A stretch of 39,375 bases of DNA, taken from the NCBI GenBank assembly GCA_018239985.1, contig JAFEGK010000018.1:1-39375 (forward strand). The letters run 5' to 3'. The translations under genes were made by a program, and so were the position numbers. Shown in pieces: positions 9,875 to 17,580 of the stretch (position 1 is the first letter of the stretch; every line of letters begins with the position of its first letter). Origin of the DNA: Verrucomicrobiota bacterium. Its GTDB lineage: Bacteria > Chlamydiota > Chlamydiia > Chlamydiales > Rhabdochlamydiaceae. The notes under the pieces were generated by a model, which was given only the letters and a program-made list of their open reading frames with translations, searched no databases and was not told the DNA's origin.

Positions 9875-10296
9875 TATACACGCTCCACTCTATCTACAAA
9901 TCGGGTCTTGATTGGTAGCTTTGCAGCAGCGAGTCTTAAGGCAATTTTAGCTTCTTCACGCTGGACGCCACCAACTTCAAACATGATTCTCCCTGGACGT
10001 ACAACCGCTACCCAGTGATCAACAGCTCCTTTACCTTTACCCATACGAACCTCTGCGGGCTTCTTGGACACCGGTTTATCAGGGAATATTCGGATCCACA
10101 CTTTTCCTTTACGCTGAAAGTGTCGGTTGATTGCGACACGGCAAGCTTCAATTTGTTTGTGTGTAATGCGTCCCCGATCAAGTGCTTGCATTCCAAAATC
10201 ACCGAAATCTAGAAAGCACGCCCCCTTACTTAGGCCAGTTAAGTTACCCTTCTGTTGCTTGCGGAATTTAGTTCGCGTTGGCAATGTCTTTGCCAT
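9874..10296 (-). CDS. rplP: 50S ribosomal protein L16
   Basis: L16 helps shape the A-site region of the 50S subunit. The 140-residue product has the typical [10 protein letters not shown]-terminus, [19 protein letters not shown], and the [20 protein letters not shown] motif. Length matches the family. It lies 18 bases after rpsC and overlaps rpmC by one base. Confidence 0.98.
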   Translation of the reverse strand: MAKTLPTRTKFRKQQKGNLTGLSKGACFLDFGDFGMQALDRGRITHKQIEACRVAINRHFQRKGKVWIRIFPDKPVSKKPAEVRMGKGKGAVDHWVAVVRPGRIMFEVGGVQREEAKIALRLAAAKLPIKTRFVDRVERV

Positions 10297-10314
10297 GTTA
10301 TGGTCTCCTAATTA

Positions 10315-10944
10315 CTAACTTTTTTCTTCGCCTTTATTAATCCAAACTTTGATTCCAATGGAACCATAAGTGGTTTCAGCGCGTCCTGTAGCATAATCGA
10401 TATCAGCTCTCAGTGTATGAAGAGGAACGCGCCCCTCTTTGTACCACTCTGTTCGGGCAATTTCAGCACCATTAAGTCGTCCAGAAATCTGTACTTTAAT
10501 ACCAGCTGCACCTGCATCCATTGTAGCTTGCATCGATTTCTTCAGAATTCGTCTAAAAGGTATTCTTCTTTCAATCTGCTTCGCTATTCCATCTGCAACA
10601 AGTTTGGCATCGAGATCTGGTCTTTTAATTTCTTCTACTTCGACCCAAATCTCTTTTCCTGTCATTTTTTTGAGGTCTTTTTTCAGCGCCTCAATTTCGG
10701 CTCCTTTCTTCCCAATAACAAGACCTGGACGAGCTGTGAAGATGGTCACTTCGATCTTTCCACTCATCCGCTTGATTACGAAACGTGAGCTTCCTTGGCA
10801 TGCTGGCTTCTCATTCAAAAACTCTCGGATCTTTCTATCTTCTTCGAGTAGATCTCCAAACTCTTTCTTGTTGGCAAACCATACAGATCGCCAATTCTTA
10901 TTTAGTATTAATCGAAAGCCAACTGGGGATGTCTTTTGTCCCAT
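10315..10944 (-). CDS. rpsC: 30S ribosomal protein S3
   Basis: S3 forms part of the mRNA entry channel. The 209-residue product begins MGQKTSPVGFRLILNKNW, contains a type-II KH domain with ARPGLVIGKKGAEIEALK near residue 70, and a C-terminal domain with GAAGIKVQISGRLNGAEIARTEWYKEGRVPLHTLRADIDY. It is slightly shorter than E. coli S3 (233) because the C-terminal tail is short. It lies 12 bases after rplV. Confidence 0.98.
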   Translation of the reverse strand: MGQKTSPVGFRLILNKNWRSVWFANKKEFGDLLEEDRKIREFLNEKPACQGSSRFVIKRMSGKIEVTIFTARPGLVIGKKGAEIEALKKDLKKMTGKEIWVEVEEIKRPDLDAKLVADGIAKQIERRIPFRRILKKSMQATMDAGAAGIKVQISGRLNGAEIARTEWYKEGRVPLHTLRADIDYATGRAETTYGSIGIKVWINKGEEKS

Positions 10945-10956
10945 TAAAATCCTCTC

Positions 10957-11292
10957 CTATTCCTTTCCCACTACAACTGTAAAGTGGCTTGTCCTTTTGT
11001 TCACTGGCACTCGCCCCCCTCGGTTTTTCGATTTAGAGCGTCTCATGATCGGTCCAACATCTATGCGAACTTCTTGAACTTTTAGTTCTTCTCTTTTTAA
11101 ACCATGGTTTGTTTCAGCATTAGCAACAGCACTTTTTAGGGTTTTCAATAGCAATCTACCCCCTTTCAATGCACTATACTGTAGCTGTACGATCGCACTC
11201 TCTACATTCAGTCCACGGATCAAGCCTGCTGCAAGTCTTGCCTTACGAGGAGGGATACGAAGATATTTTGTCAGCGCTCGTGATTGTTCCAT
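10957..11292 (-). CDS. rplV: 50S ribosomal protein L22
   Basis: L22 lines the nascent-peptide exit tunnel. The 111-residue product shows LRIPPRKARLAAGLIRG at the N-terminus and the RSKSKNRGGRVPVNKRTSHFTVVV beta-hairpin region at the C-terminus. Length is the family norm. It lies three bases after rpsS. Confidence 0.97.
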   Translation of the reverse strand: MEQSRALTKYLRIPPRKARLAAGLIRGLNVESAIVQLQYSALKGGRLLLKTLKSAVANAETNHGLKREELKVQEVRIDVGPIMRRSKSKNRGGRVPVNKRTSHFTVVVGKE

Positions 11293-11295
11293 ACT

Positions 11296-11592
11296 TTACC
11301 CTTGCTTTGCTGCTGGTTTTGGTGTTTCTACTTTCTTAATCGGGTGACCTTTAAATGTTCTTGTAGGAGAAAATTCACCTAATCGATGGCCAACCATATT
11401 CTCTGTGACAAACACAGCAAGGAATTTTTTTCCATTATGGACTTCGAAGGTATGCCCAATCATATCGGGTACTACCATTGATCGGCGTGACCACGTCTTA
11501 ATCGTTTTTTTTGTCCCTTCTCTATTTTGTTTTTCAACCTTCTCCATCAAATGGTGGTCTACAAAGGGCCCTTTTCTCAAAGATCTTCCCAT
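11296..11592 (-). CDS. rpsS: 30S ribosomal protein S19
   Basis: S19 binds 16S rRNA in the 30S head together with S13. The 98-residue product begins [16 protein letters not shown] and has the [23 protein letters not shown] motif. A short Pro/Ala/Lys tail makes it slightly longer than E. coli S19 (92). It lies eight bases after rplB. Confidence 0.97.
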   Translation of the reverse strand: MGRSLRKGPFVDHHLMEKVEKQNREGTKKTIKTWSRRSMVVPDMIGHTFEVHNGKKFLAVFVTENMVGHRLGEFSPTRTFKGHPIKKVETPKPAAKQG

Positions 11593-11600
11593 AAATTTTC

Positions 11601-12434
11601 CTACTTCTTACGCCGTTTCACAATAAATTTATTGCTCTTATTTTTCTTTCTTGTATGGTAGCCCTTAGTATACATCGCCCATGGTGTCTGAGGAATATAA
11701 CCGTTGTGCTTTCCTTCCCCTCCCCCGTGTGGGTGATCTACTGGGTTCATCGCTGTTCCGCGCACTGTAGGACGGATACCTTGCCAACGCTTTCTTCCAG
11801 CTTTCCCTTCAACTCTAAGTAGCTGCTCACCATTGGATACAACTCCAAGTGATGCGCGGCACTCTTCATTAATCAGTCTCACTTCGCCAGAAGGCATTTT
11901 GAGGGTAGCATAACCGCCACTGCGGGCCATCAATTGAGCTGACATTCCTGCAGATCTGACGATTTTACCCCCCTTTCCAGGGACCATTTCAATATTATGC
12001 ACAACTGATCCAAGAGGCATTGCCTTAAGGCGCATGCAGCAGCCTACTTCAAAAGATACTTTATCTCCTGTCACAACTGTGGCTCCAGCTTTTAAGCCTT
12101 CTGGAGCTAGGATATATCTCTTTTCTCCATCAACATAGTGCAAGAGAGCGATATGGGCTGAGCGATTTGGATCGTACTCGATGGAAGCCACTTTTGCAGG
12201 GATATTTTCTTTATCTCGTTTGAAATCGACAATGCGATAAAAACGTTTATGGCCACCTCCACGATGGCGACAAGTGATGCGCCCGTGGTGGTTACGACCA
12301 TTTGTGCGCGTCTTGATCTCCATGAGAGCTTTCAGCGGCTCTACTGACTTTTTCCCTTCACGTGTCAATTGATCGTTGCTTGGCAATACTAGCCAGCGCT
12401 GCCCAGGTGTAATTGGACGAAATTTCTTAGTCAT
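11601..12434 (-). CDS. rplB: 50S ribosomal protein L2
   Basis: L2 is needed for peptidyl-transferase function and subunit joining. The 277-residue product has the [19 protein letters not shown] motif near residue 47 and the conserved C-terminal stretch [17 protein letters not shown], which includes the His important for activity in E. coli L2. Length is normal. It lies nine bases after rplW. Confidence 0.98.
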   Translation of the reverse strand: MTKKFRPITPGQRWLVLPSNDQLTREGKKSVEPLKALMEIKTRTNGRNHHGRITCRHRGGGHKRFYRIVDFKRDKENIPAKVASIEYDPNRSAHIALLHYVDGEKRYILAPEGLKAGATVVTGDKVSFEVGCCMRLKAMPLGSVVHNIEMVPGKGGKIVRSAGMSAQLMARSGGYATLKMPSGEVRLINEECRASLGVVSNGEQLLRVEGKAGRKRWQGIRPTVRGTAMNPVDHPHGGGEGKHNGYIPQTPWAMYTKGYHTRKKNKSNKFIVKRRKK

Positions 12435-12443
12435 ATGTTTACC

Positions 12444-12782
12444 TTAAACAGTTTCTCCAAGTTCATCGCCCTCAGCAAGGGTGACGACAGCTTTTTTAAA
12501 TGCCGATTTATAGCCAATCCGTCCGCGTACTCTCTTCTGCTTAGGCTTCGTGATGATTGTATTTACGGATTTTACCTTGATGTTCTTTTCTGCGTAAATT
12601 TGCTCAACAGCTTGTGCTATTTCTTGCTTGTTCGCTTTTAGATCAACCAAAAAGACAACTTTAGGAGAGGCACATTTTGCGACACTCGGATTGCTTTTGT
12701 TGTCTTTTAGTTCTCCAAGAACTCTAGATTTTTCTGTGACATAGCGAGATTTGATAATGTCGTAGGGAGTTTTTTTATGCAT
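12444..12782 (-). CDS. rplW: 50S ribosomal protein L23
   Basis: L23 sits at the exit tunnel and docks trigger factor and SRP. From the ATG at 12782 the product has 112 residues, the family norm, starting MHKKTPYDIIKSRYVTEKS. It contains VFLVDLKANKQEIAQAVEQI and a C-terminal RGRIGYKSAFKKAVVTL segment. The reading frame stays open upstream for 23 codons, but that extension is antisense-like sequence inside rplD and is not conserved. The ATG shares one base with the rplD stop (TAATG). Confidence 0.95.
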   Translation of the reverse strand: MHKKTPYDIIKSRYVTEKSRVLGELKDNKSNPSVAKCASPKVVFLVDLKANKQEIAQAVEQIYAEKNIKVKSVNTIITKPKQKRVRGRIGYKSAFKKAVVTLAEGDELGETV

Positions 12783-13429
12783 TATTTGGTTCCTCCGAGG
12801 GTCTCTTTCAAGTCTCCGATGGCTGACTCTAAAATGACCAGCTGATTGCAAAGTGCTAGATCATATCCGCTCACGCTAGGGAGATGTATAAATTCGACTT
12901 TTGGAATATTACGCAAGCTCTTCGAAAGACTTGTGAAATCGGTATCCCCTTGGTCTGCAAGGAATAATACTCGTTTCCCACTTAAATTTAAAGCTTTTAG
13001 GAAATTTGCAAGCTTTTTCGTCTCTGGCTCCTTGAGGCTTGTGTACTCAAGAACATGTGCGCAGTTCTCTCGGATTTTGTCACCGAATAGATTCCGAATC
13101 GCCAGCTGTCTCTCTTTACGGTTAATTCGAATATGCTGGTCAAATTTCGGCTTCGGGGCATGTACACGACCACCACCGCGAAACTGAGGAGCTCCAAGAA
13201 ATCCCTGACGGGCATTACCTGTCCCTTTTTGAGCATATGGTTTTTTAGTCGAGTGATTGACTTCGGAACGGCCCTGAGTGCTAGCTGACCACTGTCTTTG
13301 ATTGGCTCTTAATGCAATAAGATAGTCTTTGAGCATCTGTGGATTCGCTTGAGCAGCTAGAAGCTCGTCATCAATTGAGACATCTCCTACGCTTTTGCCA
13401 CTGAGATCATATTTTTTTAGTGTTGCCAC
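12782..13429 (-). CDS. rplD: 50S ribosomal protein L4
   Basis: L4 lines the exit tunnel and is an early assembly protein. The 215-residue product has the tunnel-loop signature KKPYAQKGTGNARQGFLGAPQ and GGGRVHAPKP near residues 62-95. The start is GTG, six bases after the rplC stop, with AGGGAG upstream. It is coupled to rplW by a one-base overlap. In E. coli L4 represses its own operon; nothing here shows whether that holds in this organism. Confidence 0.96.
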   Translation of the reverse strand: MATLKKYDLSGKSVGDVSIDDELLAAQANPQMLKDYLIALRANQRQWSASTQGRSEVNHSTKKPYAQKGTGNARQGFLGAPQFRGGGRVHAPKPKFDQHIRINRKERQLAIRNLFGDKIRENCAHVLEYTSLKEPETKKLANFLKALNLSGKRVLFLADQGDTDFTSLSKSLRNIPKVEFIHLPSVSGYDLALCNQLVILESAIGDLKETLGGTK

Positions 13430-13435
13430 GCTTTT

Positions 13436-14083
13436 CTAAGCTCCCTTACGTTTTTTCGATTTGCGAATATAGACTAGGCCATTGCGACACCCAGGAACCG
13501 CCCCTTTCACTAGGATGATTCCCCGTTCTTGATCGACTTTGACCACTTTCAAGCATTCTGCTGTGACTCTCTCACAGCCCATATGGCCAGCCATTTTCTT
13601 CCCTGGAAACACTCTTCCGGGATTGGTATTCTGTCCAATCGAACCTCCAGAGCGGTGGAACCCGGATCCGTGAGCTGCTGGACCTCCGGAATAGTTGTGT
13701 CGCTTCATGACCCCCTGAAATCCTTTACCTTTTGAGATTCCACAGACGTCAACATAAGCCGTATTAGCAAAGTACTCTACCCCAATTTCTTGACCAATAG
13801 CATAACTTTCACCTTCAGAAATATGGGACTCGGAAAGGTGACGTCGTGGTTCGACTTGTGCTTTTGCAAAATGGCCCTTCAAAGGCTTGGTCACGTTTTT
13901 CAACTTTGACGATGGAACTTTCTCTGCCCCAAGCTGCACAGCTGCAGGCCCATTCTTTTCACCATCTTTAACAAGGAGGACGACGTTGGGCTCAGCCTGT
14001 ATCACTGTACAAACGATACTATCGCCTTTCTCGTTAAAAATGCGGGTCATCCCCTTCTTTTTTCCCATTAATCTTAGAGACAT
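13436..14083 (-). CDS. rplC: 50S ribosomal protein L3
   Basis: L3 is an early assembly protein near the peptidyl-transferase centre. The 215-residue product begins MSLRLMGKKKGMTRIFNEKG and has the conserved SKGKGFQGVMKRHNYSGGPAAHGSGFHR region. The start has AAAGGAAA upstream. It is the first ribosomal gene: rpsJ (S10), which normally leads this operon, is not in front of it, as in other chlamydiae where rpsJ sits with fusA and rpsG. The upstream neighbour is a small membrane-protein gene 12 bases away, so the operon promoter must lie inside or before that gene. Confidence 0.97.
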   Translation of the reverse strand: MSLRLMGKKKGMTRIFNEKGDSIVCTVIQAEPNVVLLVKDGEKNGPAAVQLGAEKVPSSKLKNVTKPLKGHFAKAQVEPRRHLSESHISEGESYAIGQEIGVEYFANTAYVDVCGISKGKGFQGVMKRHNYSGGPAAHGSGFHRSGGSIGQNTNPGRVFPGKKMAGHMGCERVTAECLKVVKVDQERGIILVKGAVPGCRNGLVYIRKSKKRKGA

Positions 14084-14095
14084 TTCCAGTTTCCT

Positions 14096-14338
14096 TTAAA
14101 TTCGGTAGGAATCGACTTGATCCCTACATGACGCCAATAAAGAAGCAAATCGTATCAAAATTGATATTTTTCCTCCACAGAAATTTTCATCCCCCTGACT
14201 TTTTGAGGGAATTTCCTCATGAGAACTGCATTTGTAAACTAATTTCTTACGCTCGCTTGCACAGAGGTGACTGACCGCGATTAGGGTGGCAAATAGCCCA
14301 AAAGCCAGTGTAATTGTCACCCATTCCCTTGTCTTCAT
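14096..14338 (-). CDS. Small single-pass membrane protein, unknown function
   Basis: I do not recognise this 80-residue product. It has a short basic N-terminus (KTR) and one hydrophobic segment at about residues 6-26, then a polar tail with cysteines at 26, 37, 54 and 71. It could be a signal-anchored inner-membrane or secreted small protein. Support for translation is good: the ATG overlaps the preceding gene's stop by four bases (ATGA) and a perfect GGAGG lies four bases upstream. Against it, the C-terminal half looks like unconstrained sequence, and the region must also hold control signals for the ribosomal operon that starts 12 bases after its stop. It is the last gene of the Inc-like cluster. 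Confidence 0.55.
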   Translation of the reverse strand: MKTREWVTITLAFGLFATLIAVSHLCASERKKLVYKCSSHEEIPSKSQGDENFCGGKISILIRFASLLASCRDQVDSYRI

Positions 14339-15024
14339 TTTGCCTCCATTTTTTGAACTATCAGGTTCTTGGAATCATTTACCAGAAGACCTGTCAACAC
14401 GATGGAGCCAAAGTAGGCTAGGAAGGTTATCACTGTGTATTTAAAGAGGGTATCGACAACTAGGGCTAGGCACACACCCCCTACTAGGATATGAACCCCT
14501 CCAACCGCTCCCCATGCGGCTGCTGTGGCAAAAAAGGCTACCGCTACCATTTTAGGGCAAAAACCAATTGCGATATCAGCCTGGATACTGGGGTCATTAG
14601 TCCTGGCCCAAGCTATAGTGGCTTCATTAAGCTCTTTTAAGGAATCAACAAGTCGTACGAGTGAAGTAAGGGCACTCGCCCCGTACCCAATAACTCCAAA
14701 AATGGAGCCAAAGATTCCTGGGAAAATCAAGCCTACTTTTTCTGCCCACGAAAAGACCATTGAGGAAGAGGAAACGGCTGAACAAGTTGATAAAAATAGA
14801 GTTTTGTTTGCAATCCAGACTCTATCGGCTTTATCAGCTGCGGTGTCTGCGAGTGCGTAGGCTTGTTGCCGATTAGTCAACGCTGTAGTCAAATCGGAAG
14901 CGGTCCATCCAAACCATCCTGCCCAAAAGGTTCCTTCTATTACATGATCTGGATTTGTTGCGACACAATGAAATCGGTCAAAGAAACCGCCAGTAGCACA
15001 AGAGGGGATACTGGCGGTGTTCAT
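14335..15024 (-). CDS. Inc-like membrane protein, third of cluster
   Basis: Function not known. The 229-residue product has no signal peptide. It contains a glycine-rich hydrophobic block at about residues 97-126, a polar stretch with many alanines (127-152), then a second hydrophobic block at 157-215 with at least two closely spaced membrane helices. Two nearby hydrophobic lobes without a cleavable signal are the hallmark of chlamydial inclusion-membrane (Inc) proteins. The order hydrophobic helix, charged linker, bilobed hydrophobic region is shared with the next two genes upstream, so it may be a diverged paralogue. The ATG has AGGAA eight bases upstream and lies three bases after the previous gene. 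The locus, between rplC and fmt, is that of the C. trachomatis Inc protein CT529/Cap1. Confidence 0.75.
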   Translation of the reverse strand: MNTASIPSCATGGFFDRFHCVATNPDHVIEGTFWAGWFGWTASDLTTALTNRQQAYALADTAADKADRVWIANKTLFLSTCSAVSSSSMVFSWAEKVGLIFPGIFGSIFGVIGYGASALTSLVRLVDSLKELNEATIAWARTNDPSIQADIAIGFCPKMVAVAFFATAAAWGAVGGVHILVGGVCLALVVDTLFKYTVITFLAYFGSIVLTGLLVNDSKNLIVQKMEAK

Positions 15025-15027
15025 AGA

Positions 15028-15792
15028 TTAGGTTCCTAATCCAATTTGAGGAGCTTTAGCTCTTGCTTTTCTTTCTACATCCCATTGATCGACGATTTTG
15101 TCGTAGAAATGGACACCGAAATTAAGTGCAAGCCATGTGCTGGTCAACCCAAGGAACACTATCGGTGAGAAAATGATTCCCTGCGCTAAGCTGACAAAGA
15201 ATATTGAGATGAGGGCAATAACCGATTGAGCAATCGTGTTGACTGATTTAATCACATTCAGAAACGCGATCTGCCAACGGTGCTCAATGATTGTTTTTTC
15301 TTCCCTGTCTGCTGTCTCTTTGATTTGCTTATCGAGTTTGCCAGCTTCAGAAATGCTCTTTACAACTTGGATCGAATCGAAAATACCTAAGGTACCCCAG
15401 AAAAACCCTTTTGCTGTTCTTAGCCCTTCTTTTAGTGGAGCGATTCCCGTTGCGTCGAAGAACTGTGCAGACTTGGCCACTTTGTTGGTCAAAAGCAATC
15501 CATTTTCAACGATTGGAGTAACTGGACCACCATCGAGCCATCTCTCCCAGCTAGCCTTAAGTTTACCGGCTTTTTCAAAAGCACCAGGTACAGCAAAGAA
15601 CTTCTCAAATACTTCAAGTTTTTCGCCAATCTCTTCTGCCCTTTCATTGCCAGTGAGTTCATGAGTCCATTCGCAAATATTTGCACCCAGCTCGACTACA
15701 TCGGACATTTCGGGGCTTGCTAGCAATTTCTCTGTTTCGAGGTTTAGGTAACTTGGTCTAATCCAATCCGCAATTGATGAAACACTTTTCAT
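15028..15792 (-). CDS. Inc-like membrane protein, second of cluster
   Basis: Function not known. The 254-residue product has a long soluble, mostly helical N-terminal part (1-120), an amphipathic or hydrophobic helix at about 128-145 ending in FDSIQVV, a highly charged linker (150-172), and two adjacent hydrophobic helices at about 183-203 and 205-228. There is no signal peptide. The segment SAQFFDATG resembles, from memory, the SAQSFF segment of C. trachomatis Cap1, and gene order agrees. The start ATG overlaps the preceding gene by four bases (ATGA) and has AAGGGG upstream, so translation is coupled. A type III secretion substrate of the Inc class is the leading guess; a general membrane protein cannot be excluded. 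Confidence 0.78.
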   Translation of the reverse strand: MKSVSSIADWIRPSYLNLETEKLLASPEMSDVVELGANICEWTHELTGNERAEEIGEKLEVFEKFFAVPGAFEKAGKLKASWERWLDGGPVTPIVENGLLLTNKVAKSAQFFDATGIAPLKEGLRTAKGFFWGTLGIFDSIQVVKSISEAGKLDKQIKETADREEKTIIEHRWQIAFLNVIKSVNTIAQSVIALISIFFVSLAQGIIFSPIVFLGLTSTWLALNFGVHFYDKIVDQWDVERKARAKAPQIGLGT

Positions 15793-16577
15793 ACTTTCCC
15801 CTTGGGTTCATTTTTTTTCATGCCAGGCCCTATATTCTCATAGAAGTATCTGGAGATGTGAGAGACGACCGAACTTGCAGAACAGGTTACAAACACAACT
15901 GATGGGACAACGGCAGCAAAGAACACTGTTAAGACTGTCAAGACTCCCAGAGCAAGTAGAGAGACCTCATATACAAGTTGCAACAGGTTGACAATAGCAT
16001 CTTCTTTCGCTAGTTCATATTTTCGCCCTGTGGCTTCAACAAGGTCCTCGTTATTATTGAATTTGATCACAGAATCGATCACGGAGGACCCGAAATGTAC
16101 AATCATTCCAATTCCATTAATCCCCTTCAATGTATTGAGGGTAGGCTTGGCGATATGCACGATGCTGGACTTGGTGAGGAAATCGATCGAGTCATAGGTT
16201 GGGTTGATCATGCCGTTGGCGCCACGGATCCACTGGTAGACTCCATCCCAAGAGAGTCCCTCTTCGAGTATTCGAACGGTGCGATTGCGCCAAGTATTCA
16301 AATTTTTCAACCACTTTCCTGGTGATTCTAATAATTTACCAAGATTCAAGTAGTGCCTGACTTCATCGGCAGTCTCTTCGTATTCTTCAGGAATTAATCC
16401 TGCTTCTTTTGGAACATCGACACCCAAAACATAGAGAGCTTTTGTGAATGATGCCCATCTATCTCCAGCATAATCTGAGATAACATCAAGTACGTCTTTA
16501 TCTTTCTTGGGAGCTGAGTGTTCAATCCCGAACTCCGGTGTTAAAAAATTGATTGGTTTTAGTGCTGCTACCTGCAT
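15789..16577 (-). CDS. Inc-like membrane protein, first of cluster
   Basis: Function not known. From the ATG at 16577 the product has 262 residues. The N-terminal 140 residues are soluble and helical. A moderately hydrophobic helix spans about 152-172 (ending IDSVIKF), a charged linker covers 174-193, and a bilobed hydrophobic region covers about 198-239. This order matches the next gene, including FGSSVIDSVIKF against LGIFDSIQVV, and suggests tandem duplication with strong divergence. The frame stays open to a TTG at 16640, but that codon lies inside a promoter -35 box, whereas the ATG has AAGGAA six bases upstream. The gene starts a separate transcript just after fmt. It sits where Cap1 (CT529) lies in C. 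trachomatis. Confidence 0.78.
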   Translation of the reverse strand: MQVAALKPINFLTPEFGIEHSAPKKDKDVLDVISDYAGDRWASFTKALYVLGVDVPKEAGLIPEEYEETADEVRHYLNLGKLLESPGKWLKNLNTWRNRTVRILEEGLSWDGVYQWIRGANGMINPTYDSIDFLTKSSIVHIAKPTLNTLKGINGIGMIVHFGSSVIDSVIKFNNNEDLVEATGRKYELAKEDAIVNLLQLVYEVSLLALGVLTVLTVFFAAVVPSVVFVTCSASSVVSHISRYFYENIGPGMKKNEPKGKV

Positions 16578-16610
16578 GGAAATTCCTTGGTACCGTGATT
16601 TAGCGATAAA

Positions 16611-16640
16611 ATTATACTGAAGAGCAATTTTTTTATGCAA
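16611..16640 (-). promoter_or_regulatory. Promoter of the Inc-like cluster
   Basis: The minus strand reads TTGCAT (16640-16635), an 18-base spacer that starts with seven A residues, then a perfect TATAAT (16616-16611). The expected start of transcription is near 16604, about 27 bases before the ATG at 16577. The -35 box overlaps the last codons of fmt. The A-tract in the spacer resembles the AT-rich spacers reported for some chlamydial sigma66 promoters. Confidence 0.68.
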
Positions 16641-17574
16641 TTACTAAAATTTCTGTTGGATAGCCGCGGAGAAATTCATCGATTGACATCGACTTCTTCC
16701 CCTCTAGCTGCACTTCTAATAGAGAAATCGCACCAGAACCGCAGGCAACTATCCATTCATTTTTTTTATACGATAGGCATTGGCCGCTTTTGCCTGACAA
16801 ATTTAAAATTTTCTTTGCCCGACGGATTGTCAGGCTCTTTTTTTGTCCTTTCACTTGGACTGCACAAAGAGCTCCTGGCTCCGGGGAAAGCCCTCGGATC
16901 TGATTGTGGATCTCTTCAGCGCTTTTATCCCAATGGATGATCCTATCTTCAAAGCTGATTTTGGGAGCAAAGGTCACGTCCATGGGGTTTTGCTCGATTT
17001 TTTGAATGGTTCCCTGCTCAATTTGCTTTAAAACCAGCTCTACTAAAGGGCATGACATTTCGCATAATTTCGCTTGTAGCTCCCCAAATGTTGTCCCCTC
17101 TCCGATCTCCACTCTTTCCATCCCTAACATAGCCCCAGCATCCATCTGGAGGGCCATTTCGATGATGGTAATTCCCGTCTCTTTTTCTCCCGCCATGATG
17201 GCTCTTTGAATAGGCGCCGCTCCGCGATACTTAGGCAACAAGCTGGCATGAATGTTAATGCACATTTTTTTAGGGACTTTGAGAAGGTTTTCTTTGATGA
17301 TTTCACCATAAGCAACTACAACAAAAACATCAGGCTTCAGTTGCTTTACCTCTTCTACAAAAGGTTCTGTTGAGGCTTTAACCGGTTGGAAAAGGGGGAC
17401 TGCAGGCCATTTTTCTTGCACCAGCGCCTTAACTGCAGAAGGGATCAGTTGCAGGGAGCGTCCTCGCGGTTTATCTGGACGTGTGACGATGCCTACTACG
17501 GCATGTCCTGCTTCAATTAGATAGTTTAGAATTTGGGCGGCAAACGGGGGCGTGCCAAAAAATACGATGCGCAA
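16633..17574 (-). CDS. fmt: Methionyl-tRNA formyltransferase
   Basis: Fmt formylates initiator Met-tRNA using 10-formyltetrahydrofolate. The 313-residue product has the N-terminal catalytic domain beginning MRIVFFGTPPFAA. The catalytic triad equivalents are Asn107, His109 and Asp145 (INIHASLLPKYRGAAPIQ and QMDAGAM). The C-terminal OB-like tRNA-binding domain follows from about residue 205. The start is TTG; it directly begins the conserved N-terminus and no ATG is available. It follows lpxA by six bases. Its 3' end overlaps the -35 box of the Inc-like promoter. Confidence 0.96.
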   Translation of the reverse strand: MRIVFFGTPPFAAQILNYLIEAGHAVVGIVTRPDKPRGRSLQLIPSAVKALVQEKWPAVPLFQPVKASTEPFVEEVKQLKPDVFVVVAYGEIIKENLLKVPKKMCINIHASLLPKYRGAAPIQRAIMAGEKETGITIIEMALQMDAGAMLGMERVEIGEGTTFGELQAKLCEMSCPLVELVLKQIEQGTIQKIEQNPMDVTFAPKISFEDRIIHWDKSAEEIHNQIRGLSPEPGALCAVQVKGQKKSLTIRRAKKILNLSGKSGQCLSYKKNEWIVACGSGAISLLEVQLEGKKSMSIDEFLRGYPTEILVIA

Positions 17575-17580
17575 ACTAAT

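Noticed and set aside
10439-11077. Open frame of 212 codons on the plus strand opposite rpsC and rplV
   Set aside because: It is antisense to two certain ribosomal protein genes, has no recognisable domain, and its composition is what the reverse strand of rpsC and rplV gives.
12783-12851. N-terminal extension of rplW inside rplD
   Set aside because: L23 proteins start at the ATG at 12782, and the extension is overlapping rplD sequence out of frame.
16578-16640. N-terminal extension of the first Inc-like gene to the TTG at 16640
   Set aside because: The TTG lies in the -35 box of a good promoter, while the ATG at 16577 has AAGGAA at ideal spacing.
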